From CAYLLD01 sp964425135 (GTDB lineage Bacteria > Pseudomonadota > Alphaproteobacteria > Rhodobacterales > Rhodobacteraceae), in the NCBI GenBank assembly GCA_964425135.1, contig CAYRKW010000059.1:1-20281 (forward strand): a stretch of DNA of 20,281 nt, given 5' to 3'. Below the pieces are notes generated by a model. The model searched no databases. It was not told the DNA's origin and was given only the letters and a program-made list of their open reading frames with translations. Each line of letters opens with the position of its first letter. The stretch's first letter is position 1. This document shows, piece by piece, positions 7,533 through 14,774 of the stretch. The position numbers were made by a program, and so were the translations under genes.

Positions 7533-8279
7533 CTGGCTGATTTTTCTGATAAAACCGTTGTTATAACCGGTGGCGGGAGTGGCACCGGCGCGGATATGGC
7601 GTTGCGGTTTGCGTCGGCGGGTGCGCGGGTGTGGATCAATGGGCGGCGGCAGGAGGCGCTCGATGCGGTATGTGCGCAGCATGCGAATATCGCAGCGCTT
7701 GCTGGCGATGTGACGGACGAGGCGGATGTTGAGGCGCTGTTTGCGGCGGCAGGGCGCGCAGATATTGTCATTGCAAATGCGGGGCAGGCGACGTCTAATT
7801 TGCTAAAAAACACTGAAAAATCCGAATGGGACCGGATGATTGGTGTTAATCTGACAGGGGCGTTCTTGACCATGCGTGCCGGGGTTCGGTCGATGGGCGG
7901 CGGGCCGGGTCGGATTATCGCTATCTCGTCGATCGCCGGGTTTCGCGGGCTGGCATATGCTGCGCATTACACGGCGGCCAAGCATGGTGTGATTGGTCTG
8001 GTGCGGGCGACCTCGCTGGAGGTTGCGCCGTTCGGGATTACGGTGAATGCGATTTGCCCAGGCTATATCGATACGGATATGACCGCGCGCTCGGCAGCGA
8101 ATGTATCGCAAAAGACCGGTAGATCGGTGGAGGATGCGCGGCAAATACTGGCAGATGTGAACAAGCACGGGCGGTTGATCACAGCGCAAGAGGTGAGTGA
8201 GACGGCGCTCTTTTTGGCAAGTGACGCCGCCGCGTCGATCAATGGTCAGATCATTGGTCTGACGGGCGGCGACATTTGA
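7533..8279 (+). CDS. Short-chain dehydrogenase/reductase with non-canonical start
   Basis: A NAD(P)-dependent Rossmann-fold oxidoreductase of unknown substrate. Starting at CTG 7533 the protein is 248 residues and begins ADFSDKTVVITGGGSGTG after the initiator, a complete SDR N-terminus with the T-G-x-x-x-G-x-G cofactor motif at 12-19. Also present are ANAG (N82), the catalytic S133, Y146 and K150 (YTAAK), and the C-terminal LTGGDI. The only standard start, ATG 7596, would remove the whole glycine-rich cofactor loop, so it is unlikely to be used. No ATG, GTG or TTG lies in frame between the tal stop and the motif; CTG is the closest option. Initiation at CTG coupled to tal termination, a recent start-codon loss, or TGA readthrough from tal are the alternatives. 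It ends three bases before the convergent GST gene. Confidence 0.8.
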   Translation: MADFSDKTVVITGGGSGTGADMALRFASAGARVWINGRRQEALDAVCAQHANIAALAGDVTDEADVEALFAAAGRADIVIANAGQATSNLLKNTEKSEWDRMIGVNLTGAFLTMRAGVRSMGGGPGRIIAISSIAGFRGLAYAAHYTAAKHGVIGLVRATSLEVAPFGITVNAICPGYIDTDMTARSAANVSQKTGRSVEDARQILADVNKHGRLITAQEVSETALFLASDAAASINGQIIGLTGGDI

Positions 8280-8282
8280 CCT

Positions 8283-8990
8283 TTACGTTTTGCCGCGTTT
8301 GAACAGGACGTTTTGAGCGTTCTTGTCGGTCGCAATGTTGTTGCGCAAATCTGCCGCAACGGCGCGTCCTTTGGTGACACCTTCGCGGGCTTCCATGCGG
8401 GCGAGCCAAACTTTCATGTGGGGAAAATCGTCAATATCCTGCTGCTGGCCTTCCCAGAGTGAAGCCCATGGCCAGATTGCGAAATCTGCAATCGAGATAT
8501 CACCGGCGACAAAATCCCGATCCGCAAGACGACGGTCCAGCACGCCATAAAGACGGCCGGTTTCGTTGCGGTAACGGTCTTTGGCGTAGGGAAGATCGTT
8601 TGGTGGGTCCATATTTGGCGCATATTTGAGGAAGTGATGGGCTTGGCCTGCCATCGGGCCGACGCCGCCCATTTGCCACATAAGCCATTGCTCTATCTCG
8701 ATTTGCTCGCGCTCGTTCCGGCCGTAAAACCTGCCGGTTTTTCGTGCAAGATATTGCAAGATCGCGCCGGATTCGAATATCGAGACCGGTTCGCCGTCCG
8801 GTCCTTGGGGATCGACGATGGCGGGCATGCGGTTGTTGGGGGCGATTTTCAGGAATTCGGGCGCAAACTGGTCGCCGGCGGAGATGTTTATGAGGTTGAG
8901 ATTGTAGGGCAATCCCATCTCTTCCAGCGCGATGGTGATTTTCCAGCCGTTCGGGGTCGGCCAGTAGTAAAGCTCGATCGGATCTTGCAT
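8283..8990 (-). CDS. Glutathione S-transferase, YfcG/YghU-like disulfide oxidoreductase
   Basis: A 235-residue cytoplasmic glutathione transferase-family protein. The N-terminal thioredoxin-like domain starts ELYYWPTPNGWKITIALEE and carries the glutathione-binding stretch PNNRMPAIVD and FESGAILQYLA. The C-terminal all-helical domain has QWLMWQMGGVGPMAGQ and SIADFAIWPW. These segments match the E. coli YfcG type (Nu class), which acts as a glutathione-dependent disulfide-bond oxidoreductase rather than a classic transferase. The ATG at 8990 follows an AGGGA ribosome site at about 9 bases. The gene is convergent with the short-chain dehydrogenase and lies downstream of fliG in the same direction, separated by 70 bases. 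Its substrate is not known and the neighbours give no clear hint. Confidence 0.92.
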   Translation of the reverse strand: MQDPIELYYWPTPNGWKITIALEEMGLPYNLNLINISAGDQFAPEFLKIAPNNRMPAIVDPQGPDGEPVSIFESGAILQYLARKTGRFYGRNEREQIEIEQWLMWQMGGVGPMAGQAHHFLKYAPNMDPPNDLPYAKDRYRNETGRLYGVLDRRLADRDFVAGDISIADFAIWPWASLWEGQQQDIDDFPHMKVWLARMEAREGVTKGRAVAADLRNNIATDKNAQNVLFKRGKT

Positions 8991-9006
8991 GGGGTGTTTC
9001 CCTGAT

Positions 9007-9037
9007 GGTGGCAGTCGCGTTCATACTGTCAGCCACC
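9007..9037 (-). terminator. Possible hairpin after fliG
   Basis: GGTGGC (9007-9012) pairs with GCCACC (9032-9037), with an inner CAGT/ACTG pairing, between the fliG stop and the GST start. There is no T-tract, so it may only attenuate transcription or be part of the GST leader. Confidence 0.3.
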
Positions 9038-9060
9038 GCCCCGAATACAAGTCGATTGGT

Positions 9061-10119
9061 TTAGTCTTCGATCTCCAGAAGGCTCATTTCACCGGATTTT
9101 GATTTGCGCTGGATCACATCGACCAATTCGATTTGGACAGCTTCGGCGTCTTTTGGCACAGGCGCCTCCATCGCATCGAGCTCTTCGCGCAGGCGTTCGG
9201 ACAGGCGTTTGGACAGGTTTTCGAAGATGAAATCGAAGGTTGGATTGCCCGTTTCGCTTGCGTGTTTGAGTGCGATGAGGAGTTTTTCCTCGTCCACTTC
9301 TTTGGTGAAGAGGGTGACTTCGTTGGGGCGCACGCGGGTTGCGATATCGGCGAAGGTGAACATCACCTTGATGACTTTCTTGTGCAACTCGTCATTTTGT
9401 TCGGCCAATGTCGCAAGGAATGCGTCGCGCGCATCGCCGGAGACATTGTTCATCAGGTTGCCGATCACCTCTTCAGGGAGGATTTTGTTGGACTGATGCG
9501 AGAGCGCCGACATGAAGCCGGCTTCGATTTTATGCTCTAGGATCGAAAGCACTTTTGGATCGAGTGTGGGGATGCGCGACAGGCGCAGGATGGATGTGTT
9601 GGCGGTATCGACCTCGATTTGCTCAAGGAACGCAGCGGCGCGGCTTGGTTTGAGTTTGGCGAGGATGTAGGAGATAGTTTGCGGGTGCTCTTTTTGCAAA
9701 AAATGCGCAGCCTGATCGGGCGGGGCATCGCCAAAGCGTTCCCAGATCGAGCGACGGTCAGTATCGCTGATCTGGCTGACAATGCGGTCGATTTCGGCGT
9801 CATCGAGAAAGCCAGCAAGCACCGAGCGTACCTGATCAACGCCGCCGCGCACATCGGTGACCTTGCTCAGCGCGCCCAGAAATTCGGTCACGACAACAGT
9901 AAGAATGCTGGGCGGCATCGGGCGCAGGCTGCTGGCGGCGCGGGCAAATCGCAACAACGTGTCTTCGTTGAAGTCGCCAATCAGTGAGGCGGCGTCATTT
10001 GGTTCGAGAATCGACAGGATGATCGCGGCTTTTTGTGGCGAGGTCAGGCCTGCGTTTTGGCCACCTGATTGTACGGTTTCGGGCAGTGGCGATTGGTTTG
10101 CTAGGACAAGATCGCTCAT
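9061..10119 (-). CDS. fliG: Flagellar motor switch protein FliG
   Basis: A 352-residue cytoplasmic rotor protein that binds FliF of the MS ring through its N-terminal domain and interacts with MotA through its C-terminal domain. The N-terminal domain begins SPQKAAIILSILEP. The middle domain carries the conserved EHPQ (144-147) in QKEHPQTISYILAKL. The KVMFTFADI segment is the M-F-x-F hinge (253-256). The torque helix reads NLSKRLSERLREEL, with R305 and E312/E313 where E. coli has R and two aspartates. Length is slightly above the usual 330-340 because of a 25-residue N-terminal tail. It is the last gene of the minus-strand flagellar arm, 45 bases after fliP. Ribosome site AAGG precedes the ATG. 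Confidence 0.95.
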   Translation of the reverse strand: MSDLVLANQSPLPETVQSGGQNAGLTSPQKAAIILSILEPNDAASLIGDFNEDTLLRFARAASSLRPMPPSILTVVVTEFLGALSKVTDVRGGVDQVRSVLAGFLDDAEIDRIVSQISDTDRRSIWERFGDAPPDQAAHFLQKEHPQTISYILAKLKPSRAAAFLEQIEVDTANTSILRLSRIPTLDPKVLSILEHKIEAGFMSALSHQSNKILPEEVIGNLMNNVSGDARDAFLATLAEQNDELHKKVIKVMFTFADIATRVRPNEVTLFTKEVDEEKLLIALKHASETGNPTFDFIFENLSKRLSERLREELDAMEAPVPKDAEAVQIELVDVIQRKSKSGEMSLLEIED

Positions 10120-10164
10120 GGTTTGCCTTGTTTGCCTATCTGGTTCGGCGCGGTTGCCATTGGT

Positions 10165-10923
10165 CTATCCCCCGTAGCTGCGGACCATCGCGCCAGCGAG
10201 GAGGGTCCAGCCGTCGGCCAACACGAAGAACGCCAGTTTGAACGGGAGCGAGACAACGGCGGGTGGCACCATCATCATGCCCATCGACATCAGCACGGCT
10301 GCGATTACCAAGTCTATGATGAGAAATGGTAAAAAAACCAAAAACCCAACTTCGAAGCCGCGTTGAATTTCGCTGAGCAGGAAGGAGGGGACGAGGACGG
10401 ACAGGGGCGGTTCTTCGAGGTCGGGCGATGTTGGTGTGGGTGCGGATTGCGAGATGACGTCGATGGTCATCGGATCAACGCGCAGTTCCATAAACTCCCG
10501 AAACGGAGTGAGGATGAAGGGCCATGCGGTCTCGGCGTCCATATCGCCCTCCAGAAGCGGCGACAGACCGTCCGTCCAGGCGCGCATGAAGACCGGTTCC
10601 ATGACGAAATAGGTGAGAAACAATGCGAGCGAGACGATCATCATGTTGGGCGGTGCCTGCTGTACACCGATGGCTTGGCGCAGGATCGACAGGACGGTGA
10701 CCATGAAGGGAAAGCAGGTGAACATTATGGCGAGGCCGGGGGCGAGGCTCAAAAGCGTGATGAGAACGAAAAGCTGGACAGTCCGCAAGGTAAGAGAGCC
10801 GTCTTCGCCCCCCAGATCGATCGAGATGCCTTGCGCATGGGCGAGCGAGCTGGTTGCGAGCAGGAAACCGGCTGTCAGCAGCAATACGGCGCGCTGCGGG
10901 ATATGGGCGGCGGGGGAGATCAC
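10165..10923 (-). CDS. fliP: Flagellar type III export gate protein FliP
   Basis: A 252-residue membrane protein of the FliP/FliQ/FliR export gate, through which rod, hook and filament subunits pass. It has a cleavable signal peptide, as is known for FliP (residues 1-30, ending LAHAQ), then transmembrane segments at about 48-77 containing the family sequence FPFMVTVLSILRQAIG, 93-110, 190-215 and 222-245. The signatures APPNMMIVSLALFLT and PSFLLSEIQRGFEVGF are clear. Start is GTG at 10923; no nearby ATG gives the signal peptide, and the ribosome site is poor, so translation may be coupled to fliN, whose stop is 21 bases upstream. FliQ, FliR and the FlhAB genes are not in this window. Confidence 0.95.
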   Translation of the reverse strand: MISPAAHIPQRAVLLLTAGFLLATSSLAHAQGISIDLGGEDGSLTLRTVQLFVLITLLSLAPGLAIMFTCFPFMVTVLSILRQAIGVQQAPPNMMIVSLALFLTYFVMEPVFMRAWTDGLSPLLEGDMDAETAWPFILTPFREFMELRVDPMTIDVISQSAPTPTSPDLEEPPLSVLVPSFLLSEIQRGFEVGFLVFLPFLIIDLVIAAVLMSMGMMMVPPAVVSLPFKLAFFVLADGWTLLAGAMVRSYGG

Positions 10924-10944
10924 GGGTGAATTCAGGCCGTATCT

Positions 10945-11361
10945 CTAGGCAGCAGAGCCGATATCGGCAACTTCTGTAAGCCGGACGCCGAGCTGACCGC
11001 CGCTACCTTCCATTTCCTGCAGTTCGCCGCGTGCGATCAGTTTCTCGCCGATGTAGATCTCAACCGGATCATCTACCTTGCTATCAAGGCTGATCACACT
11101 GTCGCGGCGGAGTTTGACCAATTCCCCCACCAGCGGGCGGGCCTTGCCGACGGAAATCGTCACCTCGATGGGAACGCCAAGAAATGCGCCGCCGCCAACC
11201 GGGTTTTCGCCTGCATCGCGTGCCAATTCTTCATCGAGCGGACCTAATTCAGGCGCTGCTTCAGCCGCCTCTGGAGCCTGTTCGGGCGGCGTTTCGTTCT
11301 GATCCTGCGGACCTGAGATGTCGCCAGTTTCGTCTTCATCCGGTGTGTCGCTCTGCATCAT
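10945..11361 (-). CDS. fliN: Flagellar motor switch protein FliN
   Basis: About 138 residues. The C-terminal half (from about residue 60) is a SpoA/SPOA domain, LGVPIEVTISVGKARPLVG through GQLGVRLTEV, which forms the lower C-ring with FliM. The N-terminal 50 residues are an acidic, proline- and glutamate-rich tail likely to be disordered. The frame opens at 11385, but the tandem ATGs at 11361 and 11358 are better placed after GAAGGAAGAAG, so I chose 11361. That start overlaps the end of fliH by 26 bases, indicating translational coupling. FliM is not encoded here, so FliN must partner with a protein from another locus. Confidence 0.88.
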   Translation of the reverse strand: MMQSDTPDEDETGDISGPQDQNETPPEQAPEAAEAAPELGPLDEELARDAGENPVGGGAFLGVPIEVTISVGKARPLVGELVKLRRDSVISLDSKVDDPVEIYIGEKLIARGELQEMEGSGGQLGVRLTEVADIGSAA

Positions 11362-11941
11362 CTTCTTCCTTCGTATAGGCGGCAAGTTGAGTGGTGATTA
11401 GATCGCTGACATCATCGATCAGCCGTTGCAGGCTGATTTGATCGACGCCGCCTGCCCAGTGCAATTCCACCACGCCCGGCTCCAATTCGTCGGTCTCAAC
11501 GATTTCAACGTCGATTGCACGGCTCTCAAGTTCGGCTATCAGGCGCTCGTTTTCGGCCGACGCGGTGTGGATATGCAGGCTCGCGCTCATGGATTTGCGC
11601 ACGGCGTCATCGACCCGGGCGATGATCTGCTGGGTGATACCGTCGCGGGCGAGGGATGGCGTGAGTTTGAGTAAAAACGCCTCCATGGTGGGAGCGAGGG
11701 ATCGCAAAATCGACGCGCTGGCTTCGTTATGGGTGATATGCAGGTCCTGGAGCGCTTCATCAATCGAGGCCAGACGCTTGTTGTGCTCCACATCAAGTGC
11801 GGTTTTGGTGGCGTTCACGCCATCCTTAAAACCGCGCGCATAGGCCTCGTTTCGCGCCCGTTCCAACTCTTCAACCGCTTGGGGGGTTGCGACGTTGCCG
11901 GGGCGATCCAGAACGAAGGTTTCAAATTTATACGCCCCCAT
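11336..11941 (-). CDS. fliH: Flagellar assembly protein FliH
   Basis: A 201-residue, weakly conserved cytoplasmic protein placed between fliF and fliN, the usual position of FliH, the regulator of the export ATPase FliI that links it to the C-ring. The central part (about 20-75) is a charged helix beginning VEELERARNEAYARGFKDG, typical of FliH/YscL. The C-terminal half has helical and mixed segments such as IIARVDDAVRKSM and VELHWAGGVDQIS. The ATG at 11941 is preceded by GAGG at 8 bases and lies three bases after the fliF stop. Assignment rests on position and helical pattern more than on motifs. The fliI gene expected as its partner is not in the window. Confidence 0.8.
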   Translation of the reverse strand: MGAYKFETFVLDRPGNVATPQAVEELERARNEAYARGFKDGVNATKTALDVEHNKRLASIDEALQDLHITHNEASASILRSLAPTMEAFLLKLTPSLARDGITQQIIARVDDAVRKSMSASLHIHTASAENERLIAELESRAIDVEIVETDELEPGVVELHWAGGVDQISLQRLIDDVSDLITTQLAAYTKEEDDAERHTG

Positions 11942-11944
11942 CGC

Positions 11945-13555
11945 TTATGCCTCTTCTTTGACGGGTGCATCCGCGTTGAGCCAGTCTTGAAGCAACACAC
12001 GGCTTTCATCTGAGCGGTCTGTGATCGCGCCTTTAAGCTGCTCAACCGGGGTTTTAGCTTCAACTGGACGGTCCTGATTGGCGAGCACTTCGGGATTTAT
12101 CTCAATTTCGCCATTGCCGCCCGGAGCATTGTCCGCGCCTACCTCGCCCGTGAGGCCAGCGCGCGCGGGATCGTCTACGCCGCCACTGTTGTCTATCAGA
12201 CGCGGGGGCGGTGCGGTGAAAATCGGGCGCAAGACGAACAAGCCAAGGATCAGGGCGACCAAACCCACGAAGACGAGCTGGAATATCCGCATGCCATTTA
12301 CAGCGATTGCATCAAATGTCCCGGCCTGTGCGACGGTGCCTTCAACCACGGGGACGGTAAAGGCCATGGATTCGAGCGTGACCGTATCGCCGCGCGCGGT
12401 ATCAAATCCGATAGCGGTTTTGACGAGTTCCTTGAGCGCCTCCATCTCGTCTTCGCCGCGCGGCACGATACCTTGTTCGGGATCTTCGGCGGCAATGCCA
12501 TTCACAAGGACCGCTACGCTGATCCGCCGTATCTCGCCCGGGCGCACAACGCGCTCGCGCAGCACTTCGGAGACTTCGTAGTTCACTCGCTCCCGCGTTT
12601 TGTTGTTGTTGCTGTTTGACGACCCATCGCTGCCCTCAACGTCACCATCTGGCAGATTGGATGCGACCGTAACGCCACCCGCACCGGTGCCGGAGGACGA
12701 TGATGAGGTTTGTTCATTGTCCGAACTGATCGCCACCCGTCCTTCAGGATCGAGGATGCGTTCGGTGATTGTCTCGCTGTCCATGCTGGCATCTATGTTC
12801 AATTCAACAATCGCATTTCCCGGACCGACCCGCGCGGCCAAAAGGCGCTCAATATTCTCGCGCATGGCTTTTTCTTTGTCGGATATCTGATCGCCCGGGG
12901 TTGTAATCTCCGCCTCCGATCCAGCGGCAAGAACAATGCCCTCCACAGAATCGATCACTGAAACCTCATCCGGTGTCAGTCCGGCCACGGCCGATGAGAC
13001 CAAAAAGCGCATCGCTTTGGCCTGAGCCGGACCCAATGTGCCTGATGCCATTGTGACAATCACCGATGCTGAGGCATTGGATTTGCGGGCAAAAGGTTTG
13101 TTCACAGGATTGGAGATGTGAACCCGCGCTGCGCTGACGTTCTGGGATGCGAGAATTGTGCGTGCAAGCTCACCTTCCTTGGCGCGCCAATAGGCGGCAT
13201 CAAACATTTGTGCCGTCGTGCCAAAACCGGTGAGATTGTCCAAAAGCTCGTACCCGGCGACACCGTTAGCGGGCAACCCATCAGCGGCAAGCGCCATACG
13301 GACCTGATCACGTTGACCGCTATCGACGTAAATCGAGTTGCCGCGCACTTCAAAAGGAACACCGGTGCCTTCAAGAGCTGTAACAACCTGACCGGACGTG
13401 GCATTGTCGAGGCCGGAGTATAAAAGCGCGTAATTGGGTGCATTTGCGAGCCGTGCGAGCCCCCAAACCGCCGCAAACATCGCCACGGCCGATAACACAG
13501 CGATAACCCGTTTGCGCGTATCCAATACGTCCCAAACGCCGAGAAGCTGATTCAA
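11945..13555 (-). CDS. fliF: Flagellar MS-ring protein FliF
   Basis: A 536-residue inner-membrane protein that oligomerises into the MS ring, the base on which FliG assembles. Transmembrane helix 1 is at about 17-38 and helix 2 at 422-446. The periplasmic part holds the ring-building motifs NYALLYSGLD, GNSIYV, FGTTAQMFDAAYWRAKEGEL and ARVHI, followed by NYEVSEVLRERVVRPGEIRR. A Ser/Gly/Asn-rich insertion lies at about 283-318. The cytoplasmic FliG-binding tail ends in LLQDWLNADAPVKEEA. The start is TTG at 13555, seven bases after AGGA in a strong GAGGAAAAG site; no in-frame ATG gives a better N-terminus. It is the first gene of the minus arm, divergent from fliL across 142 bases containing a CtrA-box-like sequence. 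Confidence 0.95.
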   Translation of the reverse strand: MNQLLGVWDVLDTRKRVIAVLSAVAMFAAVWGLARLANAPNYALLYSGLDNATSGQVVTALEGTGVPFEVRGNSIYVDSGQRDQVRMALAADGLPANGVAGYELLDNLTGFGTTAQMFDAAYWRAKEGELARTILASQNVSAARVHISNPVNKPFARKSNASASVIVTMASGTLGPAQAKAMRFLVSSAVAGLTPDEVSVIDSVEGIVLAAGSEAEITTPGDQISDKEKAMRENIERLLAARVGPGNAIVELNIDASMDSETITERILDPEGRVAISSDNEQTSSSSSGTGAGGVTVASNLPDGDVEGSDGSSNSNNNKTRERVNYEVSEVLRERVVRPGEIRRISVAVLVNGIAAEDPEQGIVPRGEDEMEALKELVKTAIGFDTARGDTVTLESMAFTVPVVEGTVAQAGTFDAIAVNGMRIFQLVFVGLVALILGLFVLRPIFTAPPPRLIDNSGGVDDPARAGLTGEVGADNAPGGNGEIEINPEVLANQDRPVEAKTPVEQLKGAITDRSDESRVLLQDWLNADAPVKEEA

Positions 13556-13627
13556 AGGCTTTTCCTCACAATTTCAACCGAAGGCATTCTGCACCGCGGC
13601 ACCTTTGAGCAAATGAACATAGCTGGC

Positions 13628-13642
13628 TTAATAATTGGTTAG
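13628..13642. promoter_or_regulatory. CtrA-box-like site between fliF and fliL
   Basis: The sequence TTAA, seven bases, TTAG matches the alphaproteobacterial CtrA consensus TTAA-N7-TTAA with one mismatch. It lies in the 142-bp divergent region, 55 bases upstream of the fliL ATG and about 72 upstream of the fliF TTG. CtrA controls flagellar genes in Caulobacter and in Rhodobacterales, so control of both arms is plausible. This is pattern recognition by eye; no core promoter elements were assigned. Confidence 0.55.
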
Positions 13643-13697
13643 TGGTGATCGGGCTAAATCAGGTCAAAGCAGACTGATTTGCGGGGTTAGCTAAATC

Positions 13698-14195
13698 ATG
13701 GCGGATGATGAAGAGACTGAAACCTCTGATGCGGAAGAGGGATCAGAGAAAAAGAAGAAGGGAAAAGGGATGCTGTTTGGCATCATCGGTGCTTTCGTGC
13801 TTGGTGGTGCCGGGTTTTATGCAACCTTTTCAGGTCTTTTGCTGGGTGACGGTGGAGAAGAGAAGAAGCCAGCAATTGCGATGATGGCGTCAAATTTGCC
13901 GACCTTCGTGCCCATTGAGCCGCTGATTATTTCACTTGGTGCAGGGGCGAGTTCGAAGCATTTGAAATTCTCTGCCGAGCTTGATGTTGCAGCGGCCTAC
14001 AGTGACGAAGTGACAGCTGTGATGCCGCGTATCCTGGATGTTTTGAATACGTTTTTGCGCGCGGTTGAGGATGGCGATATCGAAAATCCGTCGGCGATGT
14101 CAAAGCTGCGTGCTCAGATGTTGCGACGGGTGCAAATCGTGACCGGAGAGGGCCGCGTGAATGATCTTCTCATTACTGAATTTGTTTTGAACTAG
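13698..14195 (+). CDS. fliL: Flagellar basal-body-associated protein FliL
   Basis: A 165-residue single-pass inner-membrane protein that surrounds or supports the stator units. A charged cytoplasmic N-terminus (acidic 1-16, then KKKKGKG) leads into a transmembrane helix at about 25-48. The periplasmic FliL domain follows, including TFVPIEPLIISLG near residue 68 and the C-terminal VNDLLITEFVLN, typical of the family. It is the first gene of the plus arm. Only a weak GGGG ribosome site precedes the ATG. It is followed after 12 bases by the coiled-coil gene, with motE and motA further down, grouping stator-related genes in one operon. Confidence 0.93.
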   Translation: MADDEETETSDAEEGSEKKKKGKGMLFGIIGAFVLGGAGFYATFSGLLLGDGGEEKKPAIAMMASNLPTFVPIEPLIISLGAGASSKHLKFSAELDVAAAYSDEVTAVMPRILDVLNTFLRAVEDGDIENPSAMSKLRAQMLRRVQIVTGEGRVNDLLITEFVLN

Positions 14196-14207
14196 GGAGC
14201 TTTTCTG

Positions 14208-14756
14208 ATGGACCTGATCGCTGATGTATTGCTGATATTCGCCAGCCTTTGCGCCGCTGTTTACTGTTGGACGCTGTCTGCGCGGGTAAAGCGCCTTAAA
14301 AATCTCGATAGCGGGCTGGGCGGTGCGATCGCGTCGCTCTCGCAACAAGTCAGCGAGATGCAAAAAGCGTTGAAAGAAACGCAGGATGTCACCAACACGA
14401 ATGTAGAGAACTTGAAGTCCTCAACCGGCCGCGCCGAACGCGTTTCACGACGTCTGGAGGCGTTTTTGGACGAGATTGAAGAAATGGGCGTGCGTGATGG
14501 CGCGTCTGCGACGTCAGACGCGCGCAAGAAGGTCACGCCCAAGGATATCGAAGACGCCATGGAAGACGTTGATACGGACAAGGTTCGCAAGCTCGACGCC
14601 AAACGGGAAAAGTCGAGCGCGGATACGACCACAAGCGCTGCGCGAAAATTGCAGGACAGTATCAAAAGCCGTCTTGAAGGGCGTGCGGATAGTTCTGATG
14701 AAGAGGCATTTGTGCGCGCATTGCAGACTGTGCTGGCGCAGGCAAATGCGACATAG
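14208..14756 (+). CDS. Single-pass coiled-coil protein of the flagellar operon, function unknown
   Basis: A 182-residue protein I recognise only as one that recurs in alphaproteobacterial flagellar operons, possibly the family annotated DUF6468. An N-terminal membrane helix (about 3-22) is followed by a basic stretch (RVKRLK), which by the positive-inside rule puts the rest in the cytoplasm. Residues 38-95 have heptad-like hydrophobic spacing (ASLSQQVSEMQKALKETQ), suggesting a coiled coil. Residues 96-145 are highly charged and probably disordered, and a short helix (164-178) ends the protein. The ATG follows AGGGAG at about 8 bases. Lying between fliL and motE, it may anchor or time stator or switch assembly; that is inference from position only. 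Confidence 0.8.
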   Translation: MDLIADVLLIFASLCAAVYCWTLSARVKRLKNLDSGLGGAIASLSQQVSEMQKALKETQDVTNTNVENLKSSTGRAERVSRRLEAFLDEIEEMGVRDGASATSDARKKVTPKDIEDAMEDVDTDKVRKLDAKREKSSADTTTSAARKLQDSIKSRLEGRADSSDEEAFVRALQTVLAQANAT

Positions 14757-14774
14757 CGCGGATTGGATTTGAGC

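Noticed and set aside
13575..13620. Possible sigma-54 promoter (GGCAC...GC) upstream of fliF
   Set aside because: The distance between the GG and GC elements is one base short on both strands, so the -24/-12 spacing rule is not met.
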